A stretch of 64,000 nucleotides of DNA from Corynebacterium gallinarum (GTDB taxonomy: Bacteria; Actinomycetota; Actinomycetes; Mycobacteriales; Mycobacteriaceae), in NCBI RefSeq assembly GCF_014837045.1, contig NZ_JACSPR010000004.1:153158-217157 (forward strand), written 5' to 3'. Positions 8,861-18,613 of this stretch are shown here, in pieces. Every line of letters begins with the position of its first letter. Positions within the stretch are counted from its first letter, which is position 1. Both the position numbers and the translations under genes were made by a program. Under the pieces are notes generated by a model, which made no database searches, was not told the DNA's origin, and was given only the letters and a program-made list of their open reading frames with translations.

Positions 8861-10243
8861 TTACTTGCCTCCGGCTTGAATGGCGGTGATGGCGACGGTG
8901 TTCACGATGTCGGGGACGGTGGCGCCGCGGGACAGGTCATTGACGGGCTTGTTCAGACCCTGGAGGATCGGCCCAACCGCGAGGGCATGCCCGGTGCGCT
9001 GGGCGGTCTTGTAACCGATGTTCCCGGCCTCCAGGTCCGGGAAGATGAACACGTTGGCGTGTCCGGCGACATCGGAATCGGGCATCTTCTTCTTAGCCAC
9101 GCCGGGATCGACGGCGGCATCGAACTGGAGTGGTCCGTCGATCTTGAGGTCCGGGTTGATGCGGCGGGCCTCCGCCAGCGCATCGATCGCACGGTCCACA
9201 TCGGGGCCGGTACCGGAGTTGCCGGTGGAGTAGGACAGGATGGCCACGCGGGGGTCGATGCCGAACTGCGCGGCGGTCTTCGCGGACACCACGGCGATCT
9301 CACCGAGCTGCGCGGCGGTGGGGTTGGGGTTGACGGCGCAGTCGCCGAAGGCCCACAGGCGTCCACGCAGCACCATGAGGAAGATGGAGGACACCACGGA
9401 GGCCTCGGGAACGGTCTTGATGATCTGGAAGCTCGGCTTGATGGTGTGCGCGGTGGTGTTCGCGGCGCCGGAAACCATGCCGTCGGCGTCGCCGTTATGC
9501 ACCATCATGGTGCCGAAATAGGAGATGTCCTTCATGGTCTCCCGGGCCTGTTCGAGTGTGATGCCCTTGCTCTTGCGCAGTTCCGCGAACTGCTCGGCGA
9601 ACTCATCCAGCTTGGGGTCGGTGAGCGGGTTGATCACATCGGCCTTCTCCAGGTGCAGGCCGAGTTCGGTGGCACGCGACTGGATCTGCTCCGGGTCACC
9701 GAGGATGGTGAGCTCGCAGATGTCCTTCTCCAGGAGCTGGTGGGCGGCCATGAGGATGCGGTCATCCTCGCCCTCCGGGAGCACAATGTGGGACTGCTCC
9801 GTGCGGGCACGCTTGAGCAGCCAGTTCTCGAAGAGGGCGGCGCTCATGACCGGCTCGAGGTTGCCGTGGTTGCGGACGGCCTTCTTCAGCTTGTCCGGCT
9901 TGGCCTCCTCCTCAGCGGTGAAGGCCGCGACGACCACGGCGCCGACGTTCTTGGCCTGGGTGCGCGCCAGGGTGACGTGGGAGCCACGCTTGTCGACGAG
10001 CATCAGCATCGGCACACCGAGCGCGGCGGCCACCTGGGCATCGAAGTGCGCATTACCTGCGCCGACAATGAGAGCGGGCCCATCTGCGAGGAGATCCGCG
10101 GCGAGGACTTTGGACATGTCGAAATCATCACTGCGTATGGGTACCAGTGTGACTTGCAGGTCCCGTGCGAGCGCTTCAAGGTCAAAACCATCGAAGCTGC
10201 GGTTGACGGTGGTGATCAGAGCCGACGTGGGGGTGTCAGACAT
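8861..10243 (-). CDS. pta: Phosphate acetyltransferase
   Basis: A 460-residue enzyme converting acetyl-CoA + phosphate to acetyl phosphate + CoA. An N-terminal domain of about 130 residues (DRTGG/CobQ-like) precedes the catalytic PTA domain, which starts near HIVLPEGEDDRILMAA and includes ISYFGTMMVHNGDADGMVSGA, SYSTGNSG and the C-terminal NDLSRGATVPDI. Start ATG 10243 has AGAAAGG at good distance; an in-frame upstream extension to 10375 lacks one and is not used. It is the first gene of the pta-ackA operon. A RamB-like site lies about 250 bp upstream. Confidence 0.97.
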   Translation of the reverse strand: MSDTPTSALITTVNRSFDGFDLEALARDLQVTLVPIRSDDFDMSKVLAADLLADGPALIVGAGNAHFDAQVAAALGVPMLMLVDKRGSHVTLARTQAKNVGAVVVAAFTAEEEAKPDKLKKAVRNHGNLEPVMSAALFENWLLKRARTEQSHIVLPEGEDDRILMAAHQLLEKDICELTILGDPEQIQSRATELGLHLEKADVINPLTDPKLDEFAEQFAELRKSKGITLEQARETMKDISYFGTMMVHNGDADGMVSGAANTTAHTIKPSFQIIKTVPEASVVSSIFLMVLRGRLWAFGDCAVNPNPTAAQLGEIAVVSAKTAAQFGIDPRVAILSYSTGNSGTGPDVDRAIDALAEARRINPDLKIDGPLQFDAAVDPGVAKKKMPDSDVAGHANVFIFPDLEAGNIGYKTAQRTGHALAVGPILQGLNKPVNDLSRGATVPDIVNTVAITAIQAGGK

Positions 10244-10493
10244 GCATCGCCTTTCTTCTCTCAACCCGGAAGAGATGGGGGTGATCCCCTCTACCAGATG
10301 TGTGCCGCTCGGCACTCGTGGCAAGTGTTGTGATTCTTCGCATAGCTTAGCGTCGTTTGAAGCCCGATACCTCACGGATGGAATTTTTTTCTTTCATAAC
10401 ACCTACCTGCGGGTATGGGGCGACCGCGTGAGCTGCACAAACCGCGGATCTTCACAAAAACAAAATTTCCGTGTTACAGGTTGCGAAGAACGT

Positions 10494-10507
10494 TTTGCGA
10501 AGTTTCT
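10494..10507 (-). promoter_or_regulatory. Candidate RamB-type operator upstream of pta
   Basis: On the minus strand this reads AGAAACTTCGCAAA, close to the RamB consensus of C. glutamicum (RMAACTTTGCAAA-like), differing mainly by C for T in the core. RamB is a known repressor of acetate genes including pta-ackA in C. glutamicum. The match is by eye only and the distance to the pta start (about 250 bp) is rather long. Confidence 0.4.
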
Positions 10508-10604
10508 GGACATCCTCACGGCCATTTTGCCCTGCATAGGCCACCCCCTCAGTGTACGGCAGGTGAACATCCCGCCGGGCGGAAAACCCCCTCATCCGGA
10601 GTGT

Positions 10605-10622
10605 AGGTAGGGTTACCTACCT
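10605..10622. promoter_or_regulatory. Inverted repeat upstream of fprA
   Basis: The perfect 7-bp arms AGGTAGG / CCTACCT flank a GTTA centre, 130 bp before the fprA start. It could be an operator. It is not a proper DtxR box because the half-site spacing does not fit. Confidence 0.45.
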
Positions 10623-10752
10623 CCCTGTAGATAAACCACGTATCATGAAGGGTTATTAGGAACCCGGAGTACCCGGTCGCCTCAGATTCGGGTGCCCACC
10701 CCTGCCCAGCGGCCGGGATCGTCGACCACTGTTTAAGGAACGAAAACTGTCT

Positions 10753-12120
10753 ATGTCTCGCCCTCTGCGCGTCGCTGTTGTTGGCGCTGGCCCAGCCGGA
10801 ATCTACGCATCCGATCTGTTGATGAAGTCCGACCAGGATGTCCAGATCGACCTGTTTGAGCGCATGCCCGCTCCGTTCGGCCTGATCCGATACGGTGTGG
10901 CCCCGGACCACCCACGCATCAAAGGCATCGTGAAGTCCCTGCACAATGTGCTGGATAAGGAGCAGCTGCGCCTGCTCGGCAACATCGAGATCGGCCGCGA
11001 TATCACCGTCGATGAGCTCCGTGAGTTCTACGACGCCATCATCTTCTCCACCGGCGCCACCGGCGATCAGGATCTGCGCGTCAAGGGTGCGGATCTGGAG
11101 GGCTCCTGGGGCGCTGGCGAGTTCGTGGGTTTCTACGATGGCAACCCGGATTTCGCCCGCTCCTGGGATCTGTCCGCCGAGAAGGTCGCCGTCATCGGTG
11201 TGGGCAACGTGGCACTCGACGTCGCCCGCATCCTGGCCAAGACCGGTGATGAGCTCAAGGTCACCGAGATCCCGGACAATGTCTACGAATCCCTGTCGCA
11301 GAACAAGGCGAAGGAGGTCCACGTCTTCGGGCGTCGTGGGCCAGCCCAGGCCAAGTTCACCCCGCTTGAACTGAAGGAACTGGACCACTCCCCCAACATC
11401 GAGGTGGTGGTCAACCCGGAGGACATCGATTACGATGCCGCCTCCGAGCAGGCACGCCGTGACTCCAAGTCGCAGGACCTGGTCTGCCAGACCCTCGAGC
11501 AGTACGCGATCCGCGACCCCAAGGGCGCCCCGCACAAGCTGTTCATCCACTTCTTCGAATCCCCCGTGGAGATCCTCGGTGAGGACGGCCGCGTTGCCGG
11601 CCTCAAGACCGAGCGCACCAGGCTGGACGGCAACGGCGGCGTGGTGGGCACCGGCGAGTTCACCACCTGGGATGTCCAGGCCGTGTACCGCGCGGTCGGT
11701 TACCGCTCCGACGCGGTCAAGGATGTCCCCTTCGACGCTGAGCGTGCAGTCATCCCCAACGACGGTGGCCACGTCATCGACCCGTCGACAGGCGCCCCGG
11801 TCACCGGCCTGTACGCCACCGGCTGGATCAAGCGCGGACCGATCGGGCTGATCGGCAACACCAAGTCCGACGCCAAGGAAACCACGGAGATGCTCCTGGC
11901 CGATTACGCCGCCGGTTCCCTGCCCGCCCCGGCGAACCCGGACACCGACGCGATCATCGAGCTTCTCGACGACCGGAAGATCCCCTACACCACCTGGTCC
12001 GGTTGGCATCTGCTGGATGCCGCCGAGCGCGAGGCCGGTGAGCAGGAGGGTCGCGAGCGTAAGAAGATCGTCGAGTGGAATGACATGGTCCGCTTCGCCC
12101 GCCCGGAGTACGAGATCTAA
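10753..12120 (+). CDS. fprA: NADPH-ferredoxin (adrenodoxin-type) reductase
   Basis: A 455-residue FAD/NADP flavoprotein that moves electrons between NADPH and ferredoxin, of the FprA/adrenodoxin reductase family. The FAD-binding motif VAVVGAGPAGIYASDLL lies at residues 6-22. FGLIRYGVAPDHPRIKGI follows, then the NADP-binding VAVIGVGNVALDVARIL and the C-terminal TGWIKRGPIGLIGNTKSDA. A very similar paralogue (fpr2) lies at 62191. AAGGA is about 13 bp before the ATG, a longer spacing than usual. It is transcribed alone and followed by a strong terminator. Confidence 0.95.
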   Translation: MSRPLRVAVVGAGPAGIYASDLLMKSDQDVQIDLFERMPAPFGLIRYGVAPDHPRIKGIVKSLHNVLDKEQLRLLGNIEIGRDITVDELREFYDAIIFSTGATGDQDLRVKGADLEGSWGAGEFVGFYDGNPDFARSWDLSAEKVAVIGVGNVALDVARILAKTGDELKVTEIPDNVYESLSQNKAKEVHVFGRRGPAQAKFTPLELKELDHSPNIEVVVNPEDIDYDAASEQARRDSKSQDLVCQTLEQYAIRDPKGAPHKLFIHFFESPVEILGEDGRVAGLKTERTRLDGNGGVVGTGEFTTWDVQAVYRAVGYRSDAVKDVPFDAERAVIPNDGGHVIDPSTGAPVTGLYATGWIKRGPIGLIGNTKSDAKETTEMLLADYAAGSLPAPANPDTDAIIELLDDRKIPYTTWSGWHLLDAAEREAGEQEGRERKKIVEWNDMVRFARPEYEI

Positions 12121-12150
12121 ATTTCCGCTGAATAACTTCTAAGGCACCAC

Positions 12151-12191
12151 AAACGCCGGGAAAGAGACAAATCTCTCTGACCCGGCGTTTT
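12151..12191 (+). terminator. Terminator of fprA
   Basis: A long hairpin: outer arms AAACGCCGGG / CCCGGCGTTT, inner AGAGA-CAAA-TCTCT, followed by TTTTG. It lies 30 bp after the fprA stop. Confidence 0.88.
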
Positions 12192-12333
12192 GTATTTTAA
12201 TTCATGTTTTGTTCATCTTTTGTACATGTTGGCGTTGGGAAATGGACGTGTGGTGGTCAACCAGGCCCCATTTCCGCAGGGGCGGGATACTTGAACTTGG
12301 AACTTTCTGTCCGAGACGCGTTAGTATTTGGCC

Positions 12334-12870
12334 ATGACCCGATACTTTTCTGTTTCCAACCTTGCTGAGCTGAGCCCCCTCGAGGTGCACAAGCTGTACA
12401 AGCTTCGCGTGGACATCTTCGTCCATGAGCAGAAGACCCCCTACGCCGAAATCGACGACACCGACGCACTCCCGACCACCCGCCACATCCTCGCCTGGCA
12501 GCGCCAGGAAAACAGCCCGTCGGCACTCAAGGGCTGCGCCCGCCTGGCCCCCACCACCGTCTCCGAGGTTGCCGCCACCACCGGCACCACCCTCGAGCTT
12601 GACGACGCCGAGGTCTCCCAGCTCGGTCGCGTCGCCGTCTCCGAGGACTCCCGCGGCACCGGCCTGTCCGCAGAGATCATGGAAAATGCCCTGCGCCTGG
12701 CCTACGAGCAGTTTAACGGCAAGGATGTCGTCCTCACCGCTCAGCTGCCCCTGAAGGAGTTCTACGAGGGCTTCGGCTTCACCGCCTGCGGCGCCCAGTA
12801 CGACGATTCCGGTGTTGCCCACCTCCCCATGGTGCTCAAGGCATCAGAGCTGGAGCGTTTCGCAGCCTAG
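12334..12870 (+). CDS. GNAT-family N-acetyltransferase (ElaA-like)
   Basis: A 178-residue acetyltransferase. LHKLYKLRVDIFVHEQ near the N-terminus and the later CoA-binding region (LGRVAVSEDSRGTGLSAEIMENAL, with the R-G-T-G loop) are typical of ElaA-type GNAT proteins; FYEGFGFTACGAQYDDSGVAHLPM closes the domain. The substrate is unknown. ATG 12334 has no ribosome binding site, but TAGTAT ends 6 bp upstream, so the transcript may be leaderless. It is convergent with purT, 22 bp away. Confidence 0.88.
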   Translation: MTRYFSVSNLAELSPLEVHKLYKLRVDIFVHEQKTPYAEIDDTDALPTTRHILAWQRQENSPSALKGCARLAPTTVSEVAATTGTTLELDDAEVSQLGRVAVSEDSRGTGLSAEIMENALRLAYEQFNGKDVVLTAQLPLKEFYEGFGFTACGAQYDDSGVAHLPMVLKASELERFAA

Positions 12871-12892
12871 GACGGGAGCGTCGACAAGCATC

Positions 12893-14101
12893 TCACCCGT
12901 GGACGGTGACCGCGGCTGCCGCGAGGGTGGCCCGGTCACGTGCGCTGGCGGTGTCCTCAGCGGTGGACACGGCGACACCCATGCGACGCTTGGTGAAGGC
13001 CTCCGGCTTGCCGAAGAGGCGGACATCGGTCTCCGCGACGGCGAGCGCCTCCGCGAGACCGGCGTAGGACACCCCGGTTGACTCCACGCCCCCGTAGATG
13101 ACGGCAGATGCGCCCGGGGAGGTCAGAGTGACATCAACGGGCAGCCCCAGAACAGCCTTGGCGTGCAGCTCGAACTCGGAGAAGCGCTGGGTGGCCAGGG
13201 TGACCAGACCGGTGTCATGCGGACGCGGGGACACCTCCGAGAAATACACGTCATCCCCGGAGACAAACAGTTCCACGCCGAACACCCCACGCCCGCCCAG
13301 GGCGTTGGTGATGCGGGCGGCCACCGAGCGGGCATTCTCCAGTGCGGGTGCGGTCATCTCCATCGGCTGCCAGGACTCCACATAGTCACCATCCTGCTGG
13401 CGGTGCCCGATCGGCTCGCAGAACCAGGTGGCGGGCTTGCCGGTGGCCGGGTCGATACCGCGGACGGTGAGCAGGGTGATCTCGTAGTCGAACTCGACGA
13501 ACTGCTCCACGATGACCCGCTGGTTGGCCACACGGGCACCGCTCATCGCGTACTCCCACGCCGATTCCAGATCCTCCGCCGACCTCACGACCGACTGCCC
13601 CTTGCCGGAGGAACTCATCACCGGCTTGACCACATTCGGGTACCCCAGGCGCTCGGCGGCGGCGGTGAACTCCTCGAAGGTGGAACAGAACTCATAACCG
13701 GAGGTGGGCAGGCCGAGCTCCTCCGATGCCAGACGACGGATGCCCTCCCGGTTCATGGTCAGCTGGGTGGCCCGCGCGGTGGGCACCACGGTGGCCAGGC
13801 CCTCCTGCTCGATCCGGACCAGCTCATCGGTGGCGAGGGCCTCGATCTCCGGGATGATGAAATCCGGTTTGACGGTGGTGACCAGCTCACGCACGGCCGC
13901 AGCATCCGTCATGTCGATGACATAGGAGAAATGCGCCACCTGATGCGCGGGGGCGTTGTCATAGCGATCCACGGCATGGACCTCCACACCGAGGCGCTGG
14001 AACGCGATGGTGACCTCCTTGCCCAGTTCACCTGAGCCCAGGATCATCACCTTCGTGGCATTGGGTGCAAGGGGCGTGCCGATCTTCTCTGGGATAAACA
14101 A
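12893..14101 (-). CDS. purT: Formate-dependent phosphoribosylglycinamide formyltransferase (GAR transformylase 2)
   Basis: An ATP-grasp enzyme that makes formyl-GAR from GAR, formate and ATP in purine synthesis. [25 protein letters not shown] is the N-terminal fold. The central ATP-grasp region contains [15 protein letters not shown] and [19 protein letters not shown], and the metal-binding part contains [30 protein letters not shown] start it at TTG 14101, which has GGAGGA 8 bp upstream, giving 402 residues. ATG 14134 in the same frame has no ribosome binding site and would add 11 residues. It is divergent from the M20 gene. Confidence 0.95.
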   Translation of the reverse strand: MFIPEKIGTPLAPNATKVMILGSGELGKEVTIAFQRLGVEVHAVDRYDNAPAHQVAHFSYVIDMTDAAAVRELVTTVKPDFIIPEIEALATDELVRIEQEGLATVVPTARATQLTMNREGIRRLASEELGLPTSGYEFCSTFEEFTAAAERLGYPNVVKPVMSSSGKGQSVVRSAEDLESAWEYAMSGARVANQRVIVEQFVEFDYEITLLTVRGIDPATGKPATWFCEPIGHRQQDGDYVESWQPMEMTAPALENARSVAARITNALGGRGVFGVELFVSGDDVYFSEVSPRPHDTGLVTLATQRFSEFELHAKAVLGLPVDVTLTSPGASAVIYGGVESTGVSYAGLAEALAVAETDVRLFGKPEAFTKRRMGVAVSTAEDTASARDRATLAAAAVTVHG

Positions 14102-14193
14102 TTGGGATTCCTCCGTCTGAGCGCCTGGTTCCATATAGCTACCGCTAACTGTATCGAACACCCCGGACACGGGGCACGAGTACGGTTGTACGT

Positions 14194-15378
14194 ATGAATG
14201 CACTCCTTCACAATCTTGATGAAACCCGCGCTGACCGCGAGGAACTGTACAAGTGGTTCCACCGCAACCCGGAATTGTCCAGCGCGGAATTCAACACCAT
14301 TGAACGGATCCGCACCGAGCTGAAGAACATGGACATCGACAAGCTCATCGATGTCACCACCACCGGTGCCGTGGCCATCATTGAAAACGGGGAGGGCCCC
14401 GTGGTCGCCCTGCGCGGTGACATCGATGCCCTGCCCGTCACCGAACAGACCGGCCTGGATTACGCCTCCGAGGTCCACGGTGTCATGCACGCCTGTGGCC
14501 ACGACTTCCACATCACCACCCTGCTCAGCGCCGTCGATACCTTCGCCTCCAACCGGGATAAATGGTCCGGCACCCTGGTCGCGGTCTTCCAGCCTGCGGA
14601 GGAAACCGCATCCGGAGCACGCGCGATGGTGGAGGCCGATATCGCCAGCGTAATCCCCAAACCAGACGTCTACCTGGGCCAGCACGTCATGGCATCCCAG
14701 GCCGGGGTGATCTCCATGCCGGAAACCGCCGTCATGTCCACCATGGAATCCATCCGGGTCCGCGTCTTCGGCGCCGGCACCCACGGATCCATGCCACACC
14801 TAGGGGTCGATCCGATCGTGCTGGCCGCCCACATCATCACCCGCCTGCAGACCGTGGTCGCCCGCGAGATCTCACCCTTTGACTTCGGTGTGGTCACCGT
14901 CGGCGCGATCAACTCCGGCACCAAGGCCAACATCATCCCGGAATCCGCGGAGATCCTCATCAACACCCGCGCCATGTCCGTGGAGATCCAGGAGAAGATC
15001 CGCACCGCCATCGAACGCATTGTGCGCAGCGAATGCGAAACCGCCGGTTCGCCCAAGGAACCCACCTTCGAGTACTACGACCGCGCTCCCCTCACCTTCA
15101 ACGATGCCGACGCCCGCAGCGTGGTGGCCGACGCCTTCGACCAGGCCTTCGGGGAGGACTACCAGGTCACCCCACCCTCCACCGCCTCCGAGGACTTCTC
15201 CGTCATCCCCGACGCCCTCGGTGTGCCCTACGTGTTCTGGTTCGTCGGCGGTTACGAAGACCCGGAGAACGCCCCCGGCAACCACTCCCCCTTCTTCGCG
15301 CCCGTCATCCAACCCACCCTGGACCGCAGCCTCGAGGCCTTCATCACCGCCGCTTCCGCGTGGTTGGTGCGCGGGTAG
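14194..15378 (+). CDS. M20-family amidohydrolase
   Basis: A 394-residue metal-dependent amidohydrolase of the hippurate / N-acyl-amino-acid hydrolase group. The metal ligands sit in [16 protein letters not shown] and [15 protein letters not shown], and the dimerisation-domain histidine in [14 protein letters not shown]. The C-terminal [24 protein letters not shown] completes the site. Start ATG 14194 lies close to the divergent purT. The natural amide is not evident; cleavage of N-acyl amino acids or indole-acetyl conjugates is usual in the family. Confidence 0.92.
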   Translation: MNALLHNLDETRADREELYKWFHRNPELSSAEFNTIERIRTELKNMDIDKLIDVTTTGAVAIIENGEGPVVALRGDIDALPVTEQTGLDYASEVHGVMHACGHDFHITTLLSAVDTFASNRDKWSGTLVAVFQPAEETASGARAMVEADIASVIPKPDVYLGQHVMASQAGVISMPETAVMSTMESIRVRVFGAGTHGSMPHLGVDPIVLAAHIITRLQTVVAREISPFDFGVVTVGAINSGTKANIIPESAEILINTRAMSVEIQEKIRTAIERIVRSECETAGSPKEPTFEYYDRAPLTFNDADARSVVADAFDQAFGEDYQVTPPSTASEDFSVIPDALGVPYVFWFVGGYEDPENAPGNHSPFFAPVIQPTLDRSLEAFITAASAWLVRG

Positions 15379-15402
15379 TTTGGTCTATCAGGAGGACCCC
15401 AG

Positions 15403-16005
15403 ATGAAAACCCCCCGGCCACGTCTCCCCATGCCGAAAGTGCCGGTGAAGGTACCCGGTATGCGGGCCGTCACCGGGGTTTTTGCCGGGACCTTCGCTGG
15501 GACCTTTGCCGAACCGCGATGGGACAAGGCCCGGGACACCCTCCACACCCAGATCCAGGCGGCGATGAAATCCGGGCGCAGCTACGGCAAGACCATCACC
15601 CCCACGCTGCGGGAGATGGAGAAACTCCTGCCGCGGGTATCTCACGTGGCAGATGAGGATGCCGTGGCCAGCGAACTGTGTTCCATGGTCATCGCAGAAG
15701 ACCTGCAGTGCGGCATCCAGGAATTCTGCATCGCTGCCCCGGAGCTGGACTGCATGAAGGACGCCCGGATTCTGGAGTACCACTCCGCGACCTCGCATCT
15801 CATCTCCTCAGCCGCGGCCACCATCGGGATGCGTTTCGACGACAATTCGCCCCCGCCCGCCATCGACACCGCCATGGCTTTCGACGCCGTCTTCATCAAA
15901 CTCGGCACCGCTCCCCACGAGGACACCCGCTCCCGCTTCTACACCCGCATGTCTCCCCGTGACATCATGGACGCACTCAGCCACTTCGAGTACCGGCCGT
16001 ACTGA
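15403..16005 (+). CDS. Hypothetical protein
   Basis: A 200-residue protein I do not recognise. It has a basic, proline-rich N-terminus (MKTPRPRLPMPKVPVKVPG) and a small internal duplication (AGTFAGTFA near residue 30). The rest is mostly helical and acidic with five cysteines (LCSM, LQCGIQEFCIA, LDCM). No signal peptide or membrane helix is clear. It starts 24 bp after the M20 gene with AGGAGG in front of ATG, so it is probably in the same transcript. The 82-bp repeat array follows it. Confidence 0.7.
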   Translation: MKTPRPRLPMPKVPVKVPGMRAVTGVFAGTFAGTFAEPRWDKARDTLHTQIQAAMKSGRSYGKTITPTLREMEKLLPRVSHVADEDAVASELCSMVIAEDLQCGIQEFCIAAPELDCMKDARILEYHSATSHLISSAAATIGMRFDDNSPPPAIDTAMAFDAVFIKLGTAPHEDTRSRFYTRMSPRDIMDALSHFEYRPY

Positions 16006-16044
16006 TCTGGTGGCTCGGCTGGTGCGGGCTGGGCTGGGGCTAGA

Positions 16045-16246
16045 TGTTGGCTTGTGAGCACGAACTTGCTCACAGCCCAACAGATAAGACTGATGTCGTG
16101 GTTAGCAGGGCCTGACACCCTACACCTGTTGGCCTCAGCGCACCCACTTGCTCGCAGCCCAACAGATGAGACTGATGTCGTGGTTAGCAGGGCCTGACAC
16201 CCCACAGCTGTTGGCCTCAGCGCACCCACCCGCTCACAGCCCAACA
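16045..16246. repeat. 82-bp tandem hairpin repeat array A
   Basis: Three 38-bp hairpin cores begin at 16045, 16127 and 16209, exactly 82 bp apart, separated by nearly identical 44-bp spacers. The first core has near-perfect 16-bp arms (TGTTGGCTTGTGAGCA / TGCTCACAGCCCAACA) around a CGAACT loop. Spacer 1 starts GATAAGACTGATGTCGTGG. The array lies between the orphan ORF and the convergent purA. The same core and the same 82-bp period recur at 63610. Confidence 0.92.
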
Positions 16247-16292
16247 AACCCGCCCAGGCCCAGAACCCCCAGCCCCAGCACACACAGAAAAG

Positions 16293-16322
16293 CACCGGCT
16301 CCCCATCCAAGGGGCACCGGTG
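16293..16322 (-). terminator. Terminator of purA
   Basis: On the minus strand: CACCGGTGCCCC / GGGGAGCCGGTG around TTGGAT, followed by CTTTTC. It lies 30 bp past the purA stop. Confidence 0.82.
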
Positions 16323-16351
16323 TTCATCAGTCAAGGCAGAAACCTACGGGC

Positions 16352-17641
16352 TTAGGACTCCATGACGTCGTGAAGCACGATGGTCTGGTCGCGCCCCGGC
16401 CCGACACCGATGTAGGAGAAGCGTGCACCGGAGAGCTCCTCGAGGCGGCGGACGTAGTCCCGTGCCTTCTGGGGGAGTTCCTCGAAGGTGCGGCAACCGG
16501 TGATGTCCTCGTCCCATGCGGGCATGGTTTCGAAGATGGGTGTGGCGTGGTGGAAGTCGGACTGGGTCATGGGCATTTCGTCGTGACGCACACCGTCGAC
16601 ATCGTAGGCCACGCAGATCGGGATCTCACCGATGCCGGTGAGCACGTCGAGCTTGGTCAGGAAGTAGTCGGTGAAGCCGTTGACGCGGGAGGCGTAGCGG
16701 GCGATCACGGAGTCGTACCAGCCGCAGCGGCGCTTGCGGCCGGTGTTCACGCCGACCTCACCGCCGACGGTCTGGAGGTACTCGCCCCACTTGTCGAAAA
16801 GCTCGGTCGGGAATGGGCCGGCACCCACGCGGGTGGTGTACGCCTTGATGATGCCCAGGGTGGAGGTGATGCGGGTGGGGCCCACACCGGAACCAACGCA
16901 GGCTCCGCCGGCGGTCGGGTTGGAGGAGGTGACGAACGGGTAGGTGCCGTGGTCCACGTCGAGCATGGTGGCCTGGCCGCCCTCCATGAGCACGTGCTTG
17001 CCCTCGTCGAGAGCCTTGTTGAGCTCGAGGGTGGCGTCGATGACCATCGGGCGCAGGCGGTCGGCGTAGCTGAGGAAGTACTGGACGGTCTCCTCGGCGA
17101 CGATGGCCTTGCGGTTGTACATCTTAACCAGGACCTGGTTCTTCACATCGAGGGCGGACTCGATCTTCTGGCGCAGGATGGACTCGTCGAAGATGTCCTG
17201 GACGCGGATGCCGACACGGCCCACCTTGTCCTGGTAGGTCGGGCCGATGCCTCGACCGGTGGTGCCGATGGCGCGCTTGCCCAGGAAGCGTTCCTGAACC
17301 CGGTCCATGACCTGGTGGTACGGGGCGACCAGGTGCGCATTGGCGGAGATACGCAGGCGGGAGGCGTCCGCACCGCGGGCCTCGAGGCCGTCGATCTCCT
17401 CGAAGAGTGCCTCGAGGTTGATCACCACACCGTTACCGAGGATGGGGATCGCCGTTTCGGAGAGCACACCGGCGGGAAGGAGCTTGAGCTCATACTTCTC
17501 GCCACCGACAACAACCGTGTGTCCGGCGTTGTTGCCCCCGTTGGGCTTGACCACGTAGTCGACGAGTCCGCCGAGGATATCCGTGGCCTTACCTTTGCCT
17601 TCGTCGCCCCACTGGGCGCCGACAATCACGATTGCAGCCAT
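16352..17641 (-). CDS. purA: Adenylosuccinate synthetase
   Basis: A 429-residue enzyme that joins IMP and aspartate with GTP to form adenylosuccinate, the first step to AMP. The GTP-binding P-loop and catalytic Asp are in [17 protein letters not shown] at residues 6-22. [10 protein letters not shown] supplies the catalytic His, and [14 protein letters not shown] and [14 protein letters not shown] are family signatures. Full length and monocistronic, with a terminator behind it. It is divergent from the conserved ORF at 17762, an arrangement also seen in other actinobacteria. Confidence 0.98.
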   Translation of the reverse strand: MAAIVIVGAQWGDEGKGKATDILGGLVDYVVKPNGGNNAGHTVVVGGEKYELKLLPAGVLSETAIPILGNGVVINLEALFEEIDGLEARGADASRLRISANAHLVAPYHQVMDRVQERFLGKRAIGTTGRGIGPTYQDKVGRVGIRVQDIFDESILRQKIESALDVKNQVLVKMYNRKAIVAEETVQYFLSYADRLRPMVIDATLELNKALDEGKHVLMEGGQATMLDVDHGTYPFVTSSNPTAGGACVGSGVGPTRITSTLGIIKAYTTRVGAGPFPTELFDKWGEYLQTVGGEVGVNTGRKRRCGWYDSVIARYASRVNGFTDYFLTKLDVLTGIGEIPICVAYDVDGVRHDEMPMTQSDFHHATPIFETMPAWDEDITGCRTFEELPQKARDYVRRLEELSGARFSYIGVGPGRDQTIVLHDVMES

Positions 17642-17761
17642 TGGTTTACGTCACTTCCGATCAGTGAAATTGGAGCATGCGCATAGTTGTGCGCTGAGAC
17701 GTTATTTCATACTACTAGGCCATGGACCGAATTCCGGCATTGGAATACTAAGGTGGTACAT

Positions 17762-18613
17762 ATGCGTCTTGTTGTCCTGCGTTGTGCAGCCCCGTCGTTC
17801 ACCGATTTCCCCGGCGCTCCCGTGGCACCGGAGGTGCATGATCTCCCGGAGGTGCCCACGCGACGTGACCTGCGCATGCTCGACGATGCGGCCTTTGATG
17901 TCCTCCCCCACGACCCCACGCCCTCGCTGGATGAGATCGCCCGGCAGCCAGATGTGGCGCACCTCGGCACCCCGCAGCCTGCCCCCCAGCAACCGGAGCA
18001 GCCCCTGCGCATCGTGGTGATCGGCAGTGATGCTGCCCTGTCCGCGGTGATCACCCGCCTCATGCGCGCCGACAACCTGTGGGCCGAGGTCGCCTATGTT
18101 CCCACCGGTGATTCGGTTGCCGCGCAGAACTGGGGTCTGCCCGCAGAGCCCGCCGCCGCCCTGCATCTGGCGCTGACCGGGCCGGTGAAACCGGTGCCCA
18201 CCATTCGTGACGATGCCGCCGTGGCGGTCGCCGGTTCCGCCACCATCACCGACTGGGAACCGGGTGAGATCACCGGCGAGATCATCGTGGATGATCACGT
18301 GCTCGTGCGCCATGAGGCCTCCGAGAAGACCCCACGCCGGGGCATCTTCGGGGCACGCCTGGTGCCCATGATGGATGCCCCCGGTATCGCTGCGGCGGTC
18401 ATGGACACCCCCGCCCCCGGCACTGAGATCAAGAAGGGCCTGTTCAAGCGCCCCACGGGCACGCTGATCCCAGAGAGCTTGTCGACGGGCCGCGCCACCC
18501 AGGCCGGCGGCCCCTCCCTGCGGGTCACCGTGGACGGGGTGTCACGTAAACGCCCCGTCGACCGGGTGACCTTCTACCGCCATCTGAGAGACTTGCAGGT
18601 GGTCCGTCCCTAG
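17762..18613 (+). CDS. Conserved actinobacterial protein next to purA
   Basis: A 283-residue cytoplasmic protein. Its core LRIVVIGSDAALSAVITRLMRADNLWAEVAYVP resembles the nucleotide-binding start of diacylglycerol kinase-like folds; proteins of this type flank purA in mycobacteria as well. The N-terminal 85 residues are proline- and aspartate-rich and probably disordered. Start ATG 17762 has AAGGTGG 7 bp upstream. Its TAG stop shares the palindrome CTAG with the stop of the convergent FUSC gene. Function is not known to me; a kinase role is only inferred from the fold. Confidence 0.75.
   Translation: MRLVVLRCAAPSFTDFPGAPVAPEVHDLPEVPTRRDLRMLDDAAFDVLPHDPTPSLDEIARQPDVAHLGTPQPAPQQPEQPLRIVVIGSDAALSAVITRLMRADNLWAEVAYVPTGDSVAAQNWGLPAEPAAALHLALTGPVKPVPTIRDDAAVAVAGSATITDWEPGEITGEIIVDDHVLVRHEASEKTPRRGIFGARLVPMMDAPGIAAAVMDTPAPGTEIKKGLFKRPTGTLIPESLSTGRATQAGGPSLRVTVDGVSRKRPVDRVTFYRHLRDLQVVRP

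Larger units (their letters stand above)
10244..10752. promoter_or_regulatory. Divergent pta-ackA / fprA promoter region
   Basis: This 509-bp noncoding region separates the divergent pta and fprA genes. It is more AT-rich than its surroundings, with runs such as GAATTTTTTTCTTTC near 10381. It holds the RamB-like site at 10494-10507 and the inverted repeat at 10605-10622, listed separately. No open frame here looks coding. Confidence 0.6.

Noticed and set aside
8876..10333. 485-residue plus-strand ORF opposite pta
   Set aside because: Antisense of pta, with no recognisable protein features.
10605..10622. DtxR iron box upstream of fprA
   Set aside because: The arms AGGTAGG/CCTACCT look similar, but the symmetry axis and half-site spacing do not fit the 19-bp DtxR consensus.
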